DNA of 64,000 nucleotides from an uncultured Coriobacteriales bacterium (GTDB taxonomy: Bacteria; Actinomycetota; Coriobacteriia; Coriobacteriales; UMGS124): assembly GCA_902464015.1 (NCBI GenBank), contig CABQHM010000002.1, forward strand, positions 44,306 to 108,305. The letters are read 5' to 3'. The translations under genes were made by a program, and so were the position numbers. Every line of letters begins with the position of its first letter. Within the stretch, counting starts at the first letter, position 1. The notes beneath the pieces are model-generated. The model saw only the letters and a list, made by a program, of their open reading frames with translations, was not told where the DNA came from and ran no database searches. Shown one piece after another: positions 25,361 through 34,531 of this stretch.

Positions 25361-26273
25361 CCTTCAAACCTGCGGCGGCGCAGTTGCCGCTCAAGCATGC
25401 GCCCCTGAGACACACGCAAGCGCCCAGCCCGTGCTTCACCAGCCCAAATCGCGGCGCACTGCAGGCCGCAAGCTCACGCTCGCCCTCTTTATCCTCGCCG
25501 CCGTTGCGCTCGTTGTCATTGTCGTGTGCGGAGCGAACATAGGCCCGAAAGCCACCATCGCCGATTTCTCGGCCAAGAACATCGCTCCTTGCTGGGAGCA
25601 CCTATTCGGCACCGACCGCATGGGTCGCGACATGCTCACGCGCACGCTTGCCGGCCTCGCCACGAGCGTGCTGGTGGGCCTTCTCGCCGCAAGCGTCTCC
25701 TCGCTCATCGCGCTTGCCCTGGGCACCCTCGCCGCACTGGGCGGCAAGCGCGCCGATGCTGTCGTGACCTGGCTCATCGACCTCATGATGGGCATTCCGC
25801 ACATCGTCTTGCTCATTCTCATCTCGTATGCCCTGGGCAGGGGCTTCTGGGGCGTGACGATCGGCGTTGCCGTGACGCACTGGCCCAGCCTCACCCGCGT
25901 CGTGCGCGCCGAGGTGCTGCAGTGCCGCGAGTCAGGCTTCGTGGCCGTCGCTGGCAAGCTCGGCGTGAGCAAGGCCGCCATCGCCGTGCGCCATATGCTG
26001 CCCTTTGTGCTGCCGCAGTTTCTCGTGGGCCTCATCCTGCTCTTTCCCCACGCAATCCTGCACGAGGCCGCAGTGACCTTCCTGGGATTCGGCCTGTCTC
26101 CCGAGCAGGCGGCCATCGGCAACATCCTCTCGGAGTCGATGAGCTATCTCACGGCTGGCATGTGGTGGCTCGCCGTGTTCCCGGGCCTCGCGCTCATCGG
26201 CACCGTGGCGCTCTTCGACGTGGCAGGCTCTAACCTGCGCAAACTCCTCGACCCCCACAGCGCACAGGAATAG
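25353..26273 (+). CDS. ABC importer permease 2 (NikC/DppC type)
   Basis: A 306-aa permease. An N-terminal helix is followed by a LFGTDRMGRDMLTRTLAGL segment, which is the classic signature of the DppC/NikC side, then by membrane helices, the coupling loop (RESGFVAVAGKLGVSKAAIA) and AVTFLGFGLSPEQAAIGNIL near the end. The first 35 residues before the first helix are longer than usual. It overlaps permease 1 by 8 bp and is followed 10 bp later by the ATPase. Confidence 0.9.
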   Translation: MPNLQTCGGAVAAQACAPETHASAQPVLHQPKSRRTAGRKLTLALFILAAVALVVIVVCGANIGPKATIADFSAKNIAPCWEHLFGTDRMGRDMLTRTLAGLATSVLVGLLAASVSSLIALALGTLAALGGKRADAVVTWLIDLMMGIPHIVLLILISYALGRGFWGVTIGVAVTHWPSLTRVVRAEVLQCRESGFVAVAGKLGVSKAAIAVRHMLPFVLPQFLVGLILLFPHAILHEAAVTFLGFGLSPEQAAIGNILSESMSYLTAGMWWLAVFPGLALIGTVALFDVAGSNLRKLLDPHSAQE

Positions 26274-26283
26274 GAGGCTGGGG

Positions 26284-27375
26284 ATGAATACCGCAGAAAA
26301 TCGCAACGGCGCGGCCACCAAGAGCACCCCTTCGGTGCCGGTCGTCACCGTGGAAGCGCCCGAGACCCAGAAGCGCCACAGCAAGGCCTACGGGGAGTCG
26401 TCGGTCGCCGCTTTTGAGCCCTCGCCCCATGCCGACCACGAGGCGCATCATCACCACACCCACGGCGAGCACTCGCACCACGAGCACGGCCACCACCTGC
26501 TGCAGGTTGAGCACCTGAGCGTGTCGTTTCGCATGTACGAGGAGGACGAGCCGTTCTTCCAGGCACGCCGCCGCGATGTGGAGGTCATCCACGACCTGAG
26601 CGTCTCCGTGCACGAAGGCGAGGTCATTGCCGTGGTGGGCGCGTCGGGCTCAGGCAAGAGCCTGCTGGCAGACGCCATCTTGGGCCTGTACGAACCCAAC
26701 GCCACCGTGACCGGCCGCATCTGGTTCGACGGCGAGGAGTGCAGCGCTGCGCGGCTCGAGGAACTGCGCGGCCACGGCATCAGCCTGGTCCCGCAGAGCA
26801 CCGCGAACCTCGACCCTCTCATGCGCGTGGGCAAACAGGTGGAGGGCCTTGCCCGCAACCGCCAAGACAAGCAGCGCCGCCAGGCTCGCCGCAAGGAACT
26901 CTTCGCCCGCTACGGCCTGGCCGAAGACGTGGCAAAGATGTACCCCCACGAGCTTTCCGGCGGCATGACGCGCCGCGTGCTTCTGTGCTGCGCCCTTATG
27001 GACGAGCCGCGCCTCATCGTGGCCGACGAGCCCACACCCGGCCTCGACCTGGACCTGGCGTGCAAGGCCCTGGCCGACCTGCGCGCCTTTGCCGACGAGG
27101 GCGGAGGCGTCATGCTCATCACACACGACATCGAGCTCGCTCTGCGCGTTGCCGACCGCATGGCCGTGTTCCAGGACGGCACCGTGGTTGAGGAAACCTC
27201 CGTGGAGAGCTTCAACAGCCCCGACGCGCTGCGCCATCCCTTCTCGCGCCAGCTCTGGCACGCGCTTCCCGAGCACGGGTTCGCCTGGACCACCGAAGAA
27301 GAGGCCACCCCAGGCGCGGACATGCCCGCAGAAACCCCCGGCACCGAGCACGCCCAGGGAGGCACCCCATGCTAG
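26284..27375 (+). CDS. ABC importer ATPase 1 (NikD type) with His-rich N-terminus
   Basis: A 363-aa ATP-binding subunit. Walker A is GASGSGKS (119-126), the signature is LSGGMTRRV, Walker B is LIVADEPTPGLD, and an H-loop follows (LITHDIEL). Ahead of the ATPase core there is a ~75-residue extension with 13 histidines in residues 49-71 (DHEAHHHHTHGEHSHHEHGH), typical of metal-storage or metal-sensing tails of nickel proteins. Such an extension is not part of the ordinary NikD fold. An excellent AGGAGG ribosome site precedes the ATG. The next gene overlaps it by 7 bp. Confidence 0.9.
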   Translation: MNTAENRNGAATKSTPSVPVVTVEAPETQKRHSKAYGESSVAAFEPSPHADHEAHHHHTHGEHSHHEHGHHLLQVEHLSVSFRMYEEDEPFFQARRRDVEVIHDLSVSVHEGEVIAVVGASGSGKSLLADAILGLYEPNATVTGRIWFDGEECSAARLEELRGHGISLVPQSTANLDPLMRVGKQVEGLARNRQDKQRRQARRKELFARYGLAEDVAKMYPHELSGGMTRRVLLCCALMDEPRLIVADEPTPGLDLDLACKALADLRAFADEGGGVMLITHDIELALRVADRMAVFQDGTVVEETSVESFNSPDALRHPFSRQLWHALPEHGFAWTTEEEATPGADMPAETPGTEHAQGGTPC

Positions 27376-28007
27376 AAGCACGCGGCATCACCTTCGCCTA
27401 TCCGGGCAAGGCACTCATCTACCAGGGACTCGACTTCTCCATTGAGCCCGGCGAGCGCGTGGCGCTGCAAGCGCCATCCGGCTTTGGCAAAACCACGCTG
27501 TGCCGCATGCTCGCAGGCTACCTGCACCCCACCGCAGGACAGATCCTACTCGACGGCAATCCGCTCCCCAAGCGCGGCATCTGCCCCGTGCAGCTTGTGT
27601 GGCAGCATCCCGAAAAGGCCGTGGACCCACGCATGCGCATGGCCGCGATGCTAGCCGAGGCCGGAGTGGGCCACAAGCGCCTGCGCAGCCTCTCCGACGA
27701 CGCGCTCTCGCAGACCCATCGCGAGCTGCTCAACCGGCTCGGCATCCGCGAGAAGTGGCTCACGCGCTTCCCCCATGAGCTGTCCGGCGGCGAGCTGCAG
27801 CGCTTCTGCATCGCGCGCGCCCTCGCCGCCCGCCCACGCTACCTCATCGCCGACGAGATTTCGACGATGCTCGACGCCCTCACGCAGGCTCAGATCTGGC
27901 ACGTCCTTCTGGAGGAATCCGTCGCCCAAAACATGGGCGTCATCCTTGTCTCCCACTCCCCCAGCCTCACCGAACGAGTCGCCACACGGACGGTGAGGCT
28001 CGGATAG
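27369..28007 (+). CDS. ABC importer ATPase 2 (NikE/DppF type)
   Basis: A 212-aa ATP-binding subunit, short for the family. Walker A is APSGFGKTTL, the signature is LSGGELQRFCIARALAARPR, and Walker B is LIADEISTMLD, with Ile-Ser where Pro is usual after the catalytic Glu. The H-loop is LVSHSPSL. It lacks the C-terminal oligopeptide-binding region of peptide-type ATPases, as nickel-type subunits do. Its start overlaps ATPase 1 by 7 bp, consistent with translational coupling. A strong terminator follows about 110 bp later. Confidence 0.88.
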   Translation: MLEARGITFAYPGKALIYQGLDFSIEPGERVALQAPSGFGKTTLCRMLAGYLHPTAGQILLDGNPLPKRGICPVQLVWQHPEKAVDPRMRMAAMLAEAGVGHKRLRSLSDDALSQTHRELLNRLGIREKWLTRFPHELSGGELQRFCIARALAARPRYLIADEISTMLDALTQAQIWHVLLEESVAQNMGVILVSHSPSLTERVATRTVRLG

Positions 28008-28114
28008 GCCGCACATGGGGCACGTCAACAGCTCGCGCGCCTTCGTGCCGATCGCAACGCCGGAGCAAGACACACACGGGGCATGCGCCGCTGCTTCACA
28101 ACCCGTCAATTCCA

Positions 28115-28152
28115 AAGCGCCCGGGGCCTCACCCCTGGGCGCTTCTCGTTTT
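28115..28152 (+). terminator. Intrinsic terminator of the ABC importer operon
   Basis: A long GC stem (AAGCGCCC with GGG / CCC and GGGCGCTT) with a short loop, followed by CTCGTTTTC. It ends the plus-strand operon. Confidence 0.85.
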
Positions 28153-28405
28153 CATCCGTCATCCCCCAAAGAATGCCCCGCCAAAAAATCAAGCGTCCAG
28201 CCCGAGTTTTTGTTGCAATTGTCACATTTCTACACAGGTTACACACATCCAACCCGTTTTGGTGATGTTTGCAACGCAGTTCGCCGAGACTTTTGCCCGT
28301 TTAGGCGATACGCGCTCCTATCTATTTCCTTAACCTGAAGAAGACGCGGGCCGCTTTCAGGCCCTGATTCACCAGACGTAAGGAAGACAGGAGAGGAGCA
28401 AGCAC
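28153..28405 (+). promoter_or_regulatory. Promoter region of the triheme/SUOX-like operon
   Basis: AT-rich from 28190 to 28330 with no coding frame. It contains GTTGCAATTGTCAC (a short CAATTG palindrome) and two GTTACAC/GTTTGCAAC-like words. A strong AGGAGAGGAG ribosome site is at the end. The exact promoter boxes are not clear. Confidence 0.4.
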
Positions 28406-30076
28406 ATGGTTGACACCAAGCTGAGGACCCTGCTCGCAGTTCCGTTGGCGGGACTGATGCTCGCGGGAGGCATGTGCGCCACGAACGCATACGCCTATGA
28501 CTATCAGGAGCTCACCGACATGGCCCTCGGCGGCGAGTCGGTTCCGTTCCCCGGCGACGAGTACCTCAACGAGCTCGGCAACTATTGGGACCAGATCGAG
28601 TCTGACTACGCCCCTAAGGTGACGGAGCTCGCCGACGGCACCAAGATCCAGCGCACCCCCAGCGAGTACGAGGTTGGCGCCTGGCAGAAGTTCTCTGACA
28701 CCATCTCGTACAACACCTACTACCTTGACGGCGACAACCGTGGCTGCAACGCCTGCCACGCCGACCTCAAGGACGTCGTCTCGGGCATGGACTACCACCA
28801 CCCCGTGGTGTGGAACTACGCCCTCGACAATAACCTCGGCGTCCAGCAGTGCCTGCTGTGCCACGGCGAGACCATGGGCTACGTCAAGGATGACCACCAG
28901 TTCGGTACGCTCATCCATGCCCTGCACTACGGCTCCCGCTACGGCAACACCTTCAGCACCGTGGGTGGCAACTGCTACTCCTGCCACAACGCCACCGATG
29001 ACGGCGCTGGCATGACGCTGTGGGACCTGGTCAAGTATGACCTGTACTTCGGCATGAACCGCGTCGCTGCTGAGGACGTCCAGGGCGAGCTCGTCGTCGA
29101 CCAGGACAACGTCCTTTCCGTCGACGAGATGTTCTCCCTCGACTGGATGCACACCTACTACGACAACCTCCGTGGTGCTGCAGGCAAGAACGGCGCTAAT
29201 CTGCCCCTCGACCAGGAGCTCTTCGACACCTGGGAGATCACCATCGACGGTACGGTCAACAACCCCTACACCGAGAAGCTCACCACCCTCATCGAAGAGG
29301 CCGAGGCTGCTGGTGTCGTCGTGACCAAGCCCAGCAAGATCCACTGCGACTGGGACCCCATCGGCGGCGCCATGATCTCCAACGTCGAGATCACCGGTAT
29401 CCCCGTGTCCTGGCTCATCGAGCGTGCCGGCGGCTATGTTGACGGCTCCACCGGCGTCCACGTTGTCCGCGCTGACGACAGCTCGCATCGCGCCTTCCCG
29501 CTCGAGAAGCTCGGCGAGAGCTACCTGGTCTACAAGATCGGCGGCGAGGACCTCACCTGGTCCACTGGCTTCCCCTGCATGAACTGGACCGAGGGCGTCG
29601 ACGCTCAGATCTTCTCCAAGCAGATCAACGAGTACCAGGTCACCGACGCCGACCTCGACTTCTCGGCCAACATCCCCTGCGGCTGGATCGTCGGCGGCAC
29701 CAGCATGAGCAACGGCGGCGATGCCTCCTCCGCTTCTGAGGATGTCCAGTTCACCAACAAGCCCAACACGGCCATCCTGCACCTGCCCGACGGCAAGATC
29801 ATCAAGACCAACGAGGCCTACACGTTCGAGGGCGTCTGCGACGCTTACGACGAGGGCATCACGGCTATCGAGATCTCCCTCGACGGCGGCAAGACGTGGG
29901 TCAGCTACGACATCGAGGGCGGCTCCGACCCCAACAAGTGGACGTACTGGTACTTCACCTGGACGCCCGAGGTCGAGGGTGCTTACACCATCTCCGCTCG
30001 CGCCGTCACCGAGACTGGCCGTACGCAGTCCGAGTGGCAGACCATCATGTTCAACGCCAAAGACGTTGTCGACTAA
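28406..30076 (+). CDS. Exported triheme cytochrome c / sulfite-oxidase-like fusion
   Basis: A 556-aa protein with a Sec signal (cut probably at AYA-YD, about 30). The first part carries three CxxCH heme-c motifs (CNACH 114-118, CLLCH 149-153, CYSCH 190-194) and nearby histidines. From about 275 it has the fold pattern of the sulfite-oxidase-like molybdopterin domain (WEITIDGTVNNP, MISNVEITGIPVSWLIERAG), with Cys314 in IHCDWDP where the molybdenum ligand usually lies. A Mo-co dimerisation/Ig-like domain follows (AIEISLDGGKTW, YFTWTPEVEGAYTISARA). Such enzymes normally use Tat because the cofactor is inserted before export; no twin arginine is present. It is probably a surface redox enzyme of unknown substrate. 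Confidence 0.82.
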   Translation: MVDTKLRTLLAVPLAGLMLAGGMCATNAYAYDYQELTDMALGGESVPFPGDEYLNELGNYWDQIESDYAPKVTELADGTKIQRTPSEYEVGAWQKFSDTISYNTYYLDGDNRGCNACHADLKDVVSGMDYHHPVVWNYALDNNLGVQQCLLCHGETMGYVKDDHQFGTLIHALHYGSRYGNTFSTVGGNCYSCHNATDDGAGMTLWDLVKYDLYFGMNRVAAEDVQGELVVDQDNVLSVDEMFSLDWMHTYYDNLRGAAGKNGANLPLDQELFDTWEITIDGTVNNPYTEKLTTLIEEAEAAGVVVTKPSKIHCDWDPIGGAMISNVEITGIPVSWLIERAGGYVDGSTGVHVVRADDSSHRAFPLEKLGESYLVYKIGGEDLTWSTGFPCMNWTEGVDAQIFSKQINEYQVTDADLDFSANIPCGWIVGGTSMSNGGDASSASEDVQFTNKPNTAILHLPDGKIIKTNEAYTFEGVCDAYDEGITAIEISLDGGKTWVSYDIEGGSDPNKWTYWYFTWTPEVEGAYTISARAVTETGRTQSEWQTIMFNAKDVVD

Positions 30077-30091
30077 GGAGGCAACACACAC

Positions 30092-31129
30092 ATGAAGACT
30101 TCGACCAAGACCGTTCTTACGGGCATCACCGGCGCCTCCATGGCTGCCTGCATCCCGCTGTCGGCCGCCATGGCCGCCCCTGTTGCTTCCAACGCCGGCG
30201 CTCCCACCCAGGACGCCAACCACGAGGCCACCGTTGAGGTTCCCGGCCAGGACTTCCAGGCTGTGCACAACGTCCAGGGCACCTTCGCCTTCAACCAGGA
30301 CGAGATCACACCCAGCGACGACCTGTTCAACATCTTCGGCGCCACCGTCGAGAGCATGTGCGCTAAGCCGACCATCAACAGCACCGTCAACAACGGTGTT
30401 GCCAACTACTACGTCAACGTCGGCGGCGACATTAAGAAGGCCTTCACGGTGAACATCACCGACATGGAGGAAGACTCCGTGCGCGACGTTCTCGTCTGCT
30501 CCTGCGCCACGGGCGGCACCCTCGCCCAGGCTGAGGTCGTCGGCGTGCCCGTCGAGAAGCTCCTCAACCTCGCCGAGCTCGAGGAGGGCGTCAACACCTT
30601 CACCGCTTACGGCACTGACGGCTACGGCGTTCCCATGCCCCTGGACTACGTCCTCGAGAACAAGGCCATGCTCGTGTACCAGATGAACGGCGACAAAATC
30701 GCCGAGGGCACAACGCAGCTTTGGATGCCCAAGACGGTCGCCGCCTACTTCACCCGCGACGTCGTCAGCCTGCAGGTCACCCGCGAGGAGAACGTCCCCA
30801 CCGTCAACAAGACCGGCCAGGACTACCGCGGCAAGGTCAACATCGTGAACACGAGCGACTCTGCCCTGTTCCACGTTGGCGACGACATCACCTTCAAGGG
30901 CCACGCTGACGACCTGGGCTCCCCCATCGCCGCCCTTGAGGTCTCCCTCGACGGTGGCGAGACCTGGACGGTCTGCTCCACCGAGGGCGCCTCGGCCGAT
31001 CGCTGGGTCTCCTGGGAGTTCACGACTCAGATCGCCGATCCCGGCGAGTACGAGTTCACCGTCCGCGCCATCACGGCCGACGGCACCATCTCGCCCATCG
31101 CTGCCACCACGCAGTTCACGGTCGAGTAA
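30092..31129 (+). CDS. Exported sulfite-oxidase-like partner protein
   Basis: A 345-aa protein with an N-terminal export signal and no twin arginine. MAAC at about 17-20 could be a lipobox; otherwise the cut is near AMA-AP. Residues ~80-215 resemble a short SUOX-type domain (VLVCSCATGG then AEVVGVPVEKLLNLA and TAYGTDGYGVPMPLDYV), with Cys136/Cys138 at the ligand place. The C-terminal 100 residues repeat the Mo-co dimerisation/Ig-like pattern of the upstream protein (ALEVSLDGGETWTVC, VSWEFTTQIADPGEYEFTVR). It follows 15 bp after the triheme fusion, with AAGGAGG in the gap, so the two are surely co-translated and may form a hetero-dimer. Confidence 0.78.
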   Translation: MKTSTKTVLTGITGASMAACIPLSAAMAAPVASNAGAPTQDANHEATVEVPGQDFQAVHNVQGTFAFNQDEITPSDDLFNIFGATVESMCAKPTINSTVNNGVANYYVNVGGDIKKAFTVNITDMEEDSVRDVLVCSCATGGTLAQAEVVGVPVEKLLNLAELEEGVNTFTAYGTDGYGVPMPLDYVLENKAMLVYQMNGDKIAEGTTQLWMPKTVAAYFTRDVVSLQVTREENVPTVNKTGQDYRGKVNIVNTSDSALFHVGDDITFKGHADDLGSPIAALEVSLDGGETWTVCSTEGASADRWVSWEFTTQIADPGEYEFTVRAITADGTISPIAATTQFTVE

Positions 31130-31162
31130 GCACGTAAAGCTGAACACCGCATAGGCACCACT

Positions 31163-31202
31163 AGCCGCCGGGCTCCTCAACACAGGGGCTCGGCGGCTTT
31201 TT
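31163..31202 (+). terminator. Intrinsic terminator of the triheme/SUOX operon
   Basis: AGCCGCCGGGC pairs with GCTCGGCGGCT around a ~12-nt loop, followed by TTTTT. It lies 33 bp after the stop. Confidence 0.88.
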
Positions 31203-31292
31203 GGCCCTTCTCGGGGGATGGCCCATAAGGCCGCAAATGCAACACCTGTGGTATCATCATCTGCAAAAAAGGGGAGAACGCGGGAGCGTGCC

Positions 31293-32909
31293 ATGAAGAC
31301 ACAGCAGCCCGGCCAAGGGGTCGAGGATACTGGCTGCACAATTAAAGAGAAGCAGGCAAAGGGGACGCCTGATACCAATGCACATACAGCTGTCAATCAG
31401 ACTGCTGTGCGTGCGGCCCTGAACGCCGCGCGCCCCACGCCGTTTGAGCTCATCTGCGGCCTGGGCTTGGCGTGCAACTTTGTCTGGTGCACGCTCGAAG
31501 GCCATGCAGTGGGCTTTTTGACCTCGGCACACAGCTTCTATGCCACCGTCAACTGCCGCATTTTCTTCCAAATCGGCCTGTTCATCACGGCGCTCGTCAT
31601 GTTTTTTGCCCCGCGCATGCTCAAGCGTCACGACCGCGTGCTTGCCTGGGTCATTCCCATTTTGTCGGCCGTGGCAACAGTCGCATACGCCCGCCCTGGA
31701 ACCGCGGGGCCGCTGACGCCCGACCTGCCCTCCGTCATAGGCCTCACGGTTTCAGGCATAGGATACTGCTGGCTTGTCGCGCGGTTCTATCTTATGATTT
31801 CGCAGAGGCGCGGCTTCGCATCGTGCGTGATGGCCACCATTTTGTGCCTGATATTCAAAGAACTGGCCCTGTCGTTCCTATTCACGATTCCAAGCGTGGC
31901 CCAAATCATCATCGCCTCCATCATGCCCATCTGCATGTGTGCGCTGTGCGCCTTGGCAGCGCGCATGCCTGTTGCAGAAAAAACCACTAAATCCGATTGC
32001 CTCCCCCAGGGCAAGGCAACCAAGCACGATACGCTGCTCTATGCCTGCGTTCTTGCTCTTATTCTGTCCACGCTGCGCGGCTTCTCGAACCTGGGCATGT
32101 GGGGCTCTGAATTCCCCGGCGTGGTCGGCCCCGGCACGTCACTTTTTGCGGCAGTGCTTTACGCGGTTGCCCTCGTGGTGTTCGGCCTCTTTGCCGTGCT
32201 CGTTCCCTCAACCTGGCCCACGCCTGCCCGCTTCAGGCCTGCCACGCTCGTGCTTCTTGCCGGGCTCTTCCTCATCACGCTGCGCTCGTACCTGGGCGAC
32301 GAGGCTGTTCCCTACGAGCTGCTGCAGGTCGAGGAGCTCTTGTCGCACCTCGCCTTCTGGTCTGCTGTTGCAGCACTTCTTCAGGGCGAGGCTGAGCCCA
32401 CGCTGCGCACGACAGCCTTGCCGATTGCCGTCTACTCGGGGGCAAGCGCCCTGCTTGTCATGCTCATGAGCCGCACGGCCGCGCTCAGCTTCGTCTTCGT
32501 GATCATCGTGGCCTACCTGGTCTTTGCGGCCATCACAAGCCGCGGGATCAGGGGCGGCGGCACATGGCAGACCGAGGGGCTGGGAGGCACGGCCGCCGTC
32601 GCCGAGGCCGGGGCCAACGGTCAGCAGCCCACAGTGGCTACGGCAGATGAGGCTGCGCCCGAAGACGCCCTCAACACGGCCGTCAGCCTTACCTGCGACC
32701 GGCTCATCGACGAGTACCGCCTCTCCCCGCGTGAGGCGCAGATTCTCCCCATGGTCATCGAGGGACGTTCGCGTGCCTACATCAGCGAGCAGCTCAACCT
32801 GTCGGACAGCACGGTGAAGACGCACATCTCCCATATCTACGGCAAGTGCTCCGTCACCGGCCGCCAAGGCCTCGTCGAACTGGTGTTCCAGGCCCCGGAA
32901 GAAGGCTAG
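31293..32909 (+). CDS. Membrane-tethered LuxR-family regulator
   Basis: A 538-aa regulator. It has about 12 hydrophobic helices at residues 45-440, and the LuxR helix-turn-helix is at about 470-530 (YRLSPREAQILPMVIEGRSR, DSTVKTHISHIYGKCSVTGR). An upstream ATG at 31218 is in frame, but it lies 15 bp after the terminator T-run, leaving no room for a promoter, so the ATG at 31293 was preferred. It follows the triheme/SUOX operon in the same direction and is the nearest candidate to regulate it. No receiver domain is present. Confidence 0.87.
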   Translation: MKTQQPGQGVEDTGCTIKEKQAKGTPDTNAHTAVNQTAVRAALNAARPTPFELICGLGLACNFVWCTLEGHAVGFLTSAHSFYATVNCRIFFQIGLFITALVMFFAPRMLKRHDRVLAWVIPILSAVATVAYARPGTAGPLTPDLPSVIGLTVSGIGYCWLVARFYLMISQRRGFASCVMATILCLIFKELALSFLFTIPSVAQIIIASIMPICMCALCALAARMPVAEKTTKSDCLPQGKATKHDTLLYACVLALILSTLRGFSNLGMWGSEFPGVVGPGTSLFAAVLYAVALVVFGLFAVLVPSTWPTPARFRPATLVLLAGLFLITLRSYLGDEAVPYELLQVEELLSHLAFWSAVAALLQGEAEPTLRTTALPIAVYSGASALLVMLMSRTAALSFVFVIIVAYLVFAAITSRGIRGGGTWQTEGLGGTAAVAEAGANGQQPTVATADEAAPEDALNTAVSLTCDRLIDEYRLSPREAQILPMVIEGRSRAYISEQLNLSDSTVKTHISHIYGKCSVTGRQGLVELVFQAPEEG

Positions 32910-33044
32910 GAACGGCTTTGCCGGCGGGCATGCATGGCAACTGAACCTGTCCCTCTGTGTCATACGTGCACGTAGCTCGACACCCGAAAACTGGATGGTT
33001 CGGATAGTCTCGACTTCAAGGCAAGGATAGTTGCAAACGCCGCG

Positions 33045-34370
33045 CTACAAAAACTCGCAAATGTGCGTGAGACGTTGAACGCGCCAGCGAATGCCCTCGC
33101 AGATGAGGTCAATACGCTGGGGCGAAAGGGTACTTTTGCAAAGAACTTCGCATGCATACTCGTCCAAGTCCTGGATTTTGTCCGTGTCAACCCAATCCAA
33201 ATCGGCAAGCTGCAACTGTTTCCCAGGATTGATCTCAAACTGCTTGGAACTGAACGTGAAGTCATGGGCGACCAAAAGATCCTCGCGGTCGCACCACAAG
33301 CTTGAGCCTGTGTCAAAAATCGGCGCAATGCGACATGCAAGAGTCTCAACATTTCGAACAATACCAAAGTTGCGCCAATGACGGTCAGTGTTTGCCATCA
33401 CGTCATCGCAAACAATCCCATACGAAATAGCCCGTGGTACGTCATCAATCCCCAGCTCATAACAACATTCCAGGTAGTGCTGATAATCGCCGTGGTGAGG
33501 TCCTCGCGGCCTGAGCATGCGTACATAATGCGCAGGGACATACTCCTCCTCATCCGAAAGAAAGTTGGAGCAAAGTGACACCAAGGCGTCGGCTTCTTTC
33601 CCCAGGGCATAGGGGCAAAACTGGGTTTCAGGCATGATGCGCCTACAGAGTTCTGTTGCGATGACCTCATTGCACGGCTCTTGAGAAAAGGTTCCGCCTC
33701 CCTTGGCAAGCATCCTCCTTCCATCTGACGCCACAAACCAATGCTTGGGCAAAACGCCGTCAGATGTGTTGTCCGGATGCCTTTGAGGTTCAAGCCCTTC
33801 GCTTGCGATATTCAGTCTCTCGAAATCGTTCGTGAAAAAGTTGAACTTGTCCCACGTCGCATCCAACCCCTCGGGCCGCACCCAGTACTGGTCGGACAGC
33901 GAGAGTCCGAGGTTGCGATACACGAGCTCCTCGGGCAGCGCAACGCCCCATTGTGCAAGAATGTCAGCGAGACCCTTCCTCGCCTGGGGTATCCCTCGCC
34001 CGCTCCACCAAGAAGAAAGAGCGGCTGCGGAAATCTTGCCGCGCTCGTCGACCAAACCAAGCGGAGCACGGCTCTCATCCACAAGGGGGCCCACAGACGA
34101 AAATATGCCACGTCTCATGTCATATACTGCCGGCGCAATGATGTGATTGCGATTCATAAGCTCTAGCCGCACCTCGCCGGCGCCATTTCCTTTTCGAGGC
34201 CGCCCGCCACGCCTGTCCACATCACTTGCAAGGCGCTTCCCCAGGCTTCCCTCATCCACAAGCCAAATCCCGCTGACCTTCTCAGCCGTCAAGACGCCCG
34301 TCTCAATCAGCGCATAGACACGCCGCCTTGAAACTCCGAGCATCGTCGCGGCCTCACCAACGGTCTTCAT
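33045..34370 (-). CDS. HTH-HipA-like kinase fusion protein
   Basis: A protein of about 441 aa. Residues ~2-45 (KTVGEAATMLGVSRRRVYAL then TGVLTAEKVSGIWLV) are an excisionase/MerR-like DNA-binding domain. The rest resembles HipA-type serine kinases: an ATP-lysine-like segment (RMLAKGGGTFSQEPCNEVIA), a catalytic-loop motif (DDVMANTDRHWRNFG) and a metal-binding block (IAPIFDTGSSLW). HipA kinases normally work with a separate HipB repressor; here the DNA-binding part is in the same chain. The frame is open to 34439, but that start lies in a palindromic operator, so the ATG at 34370 (GGTGG upstream, start of the HTH) was chosen; 34385 is possible. Confidence 0.75.
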   Translation of the reverse strand: MKTVGEAATMLGVSRRRVYALIETGVLTAEKVSGIWLVDEGSLGKRLASDVDRRGGRPRKGNGAGEVRLELMNRNHIIAPAVYDMRRGIFSSVGPLVDESRAPLGLVDERGKISAAALSSWWSGRGIPQARKGLADILAQWGVALPEELVYRNLGLSLSDQYWVRPEGLDATWDKFNFFTNDFERLNIASEGLEPQRHPDNTSDGVLPKHWFVASDGRRMLAKGGGTFSQEPCNEVIATELCRRIMPETQFCPYALGKEADALVSLCSNFLSDEEEYVPAHYVRMLRPRGPHHGDYQHYLECCYELGIDDVPRAISYGIVCDDVMANTDRHWRNFGIVRNVETLACRIAPIFDTGSSLWCDREDLLVAHDFTFSSKQFEINPGKQLQLADLDWVDTDKIQDLDEYACEVLCKSTLSPQRIDLICEGIRWRVQRLTHICEFL

Positions 34371-34411
34371 CGAAGCACCACCCATCGAGAGTCGGAAACT
34401 GTTTTCTTTAA

Positions 34412-34451
34412 CGAATAGTTTTATACCATATTGTCTCAAAAAAACTATTCG
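34412..34451. promoter_or_regulatory. Palindromic operator upstream of the HTH-HipA gene
   Basis: CGAATAGTTTT (34412-34422) and AAAACTATTCG (34441-34451) are perfect 11-bp inverted repeats separated by 18 bp of AT-rich DNA, in which a TATAAA-like -10 box can be read on the minus strand. The position suits self-repression by the fused DNA-binding domain. Confidence 0.6.
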
Positions 34452-34531
34452 CTCAATGGAATGGTTTTTAGTGCCGTCGACCCAAAACCCTCAACGGGCC
34501 ATGCAGAAAATTGGCGGATACCGGCCACTTC

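Noticed and set aside
28322..31396. 1024-aa open frame on the minus strand
   Set aside because: It runs antisense through both triheme/SUOX genes and a terminator and shows the low-complexity composition of shadow frames.
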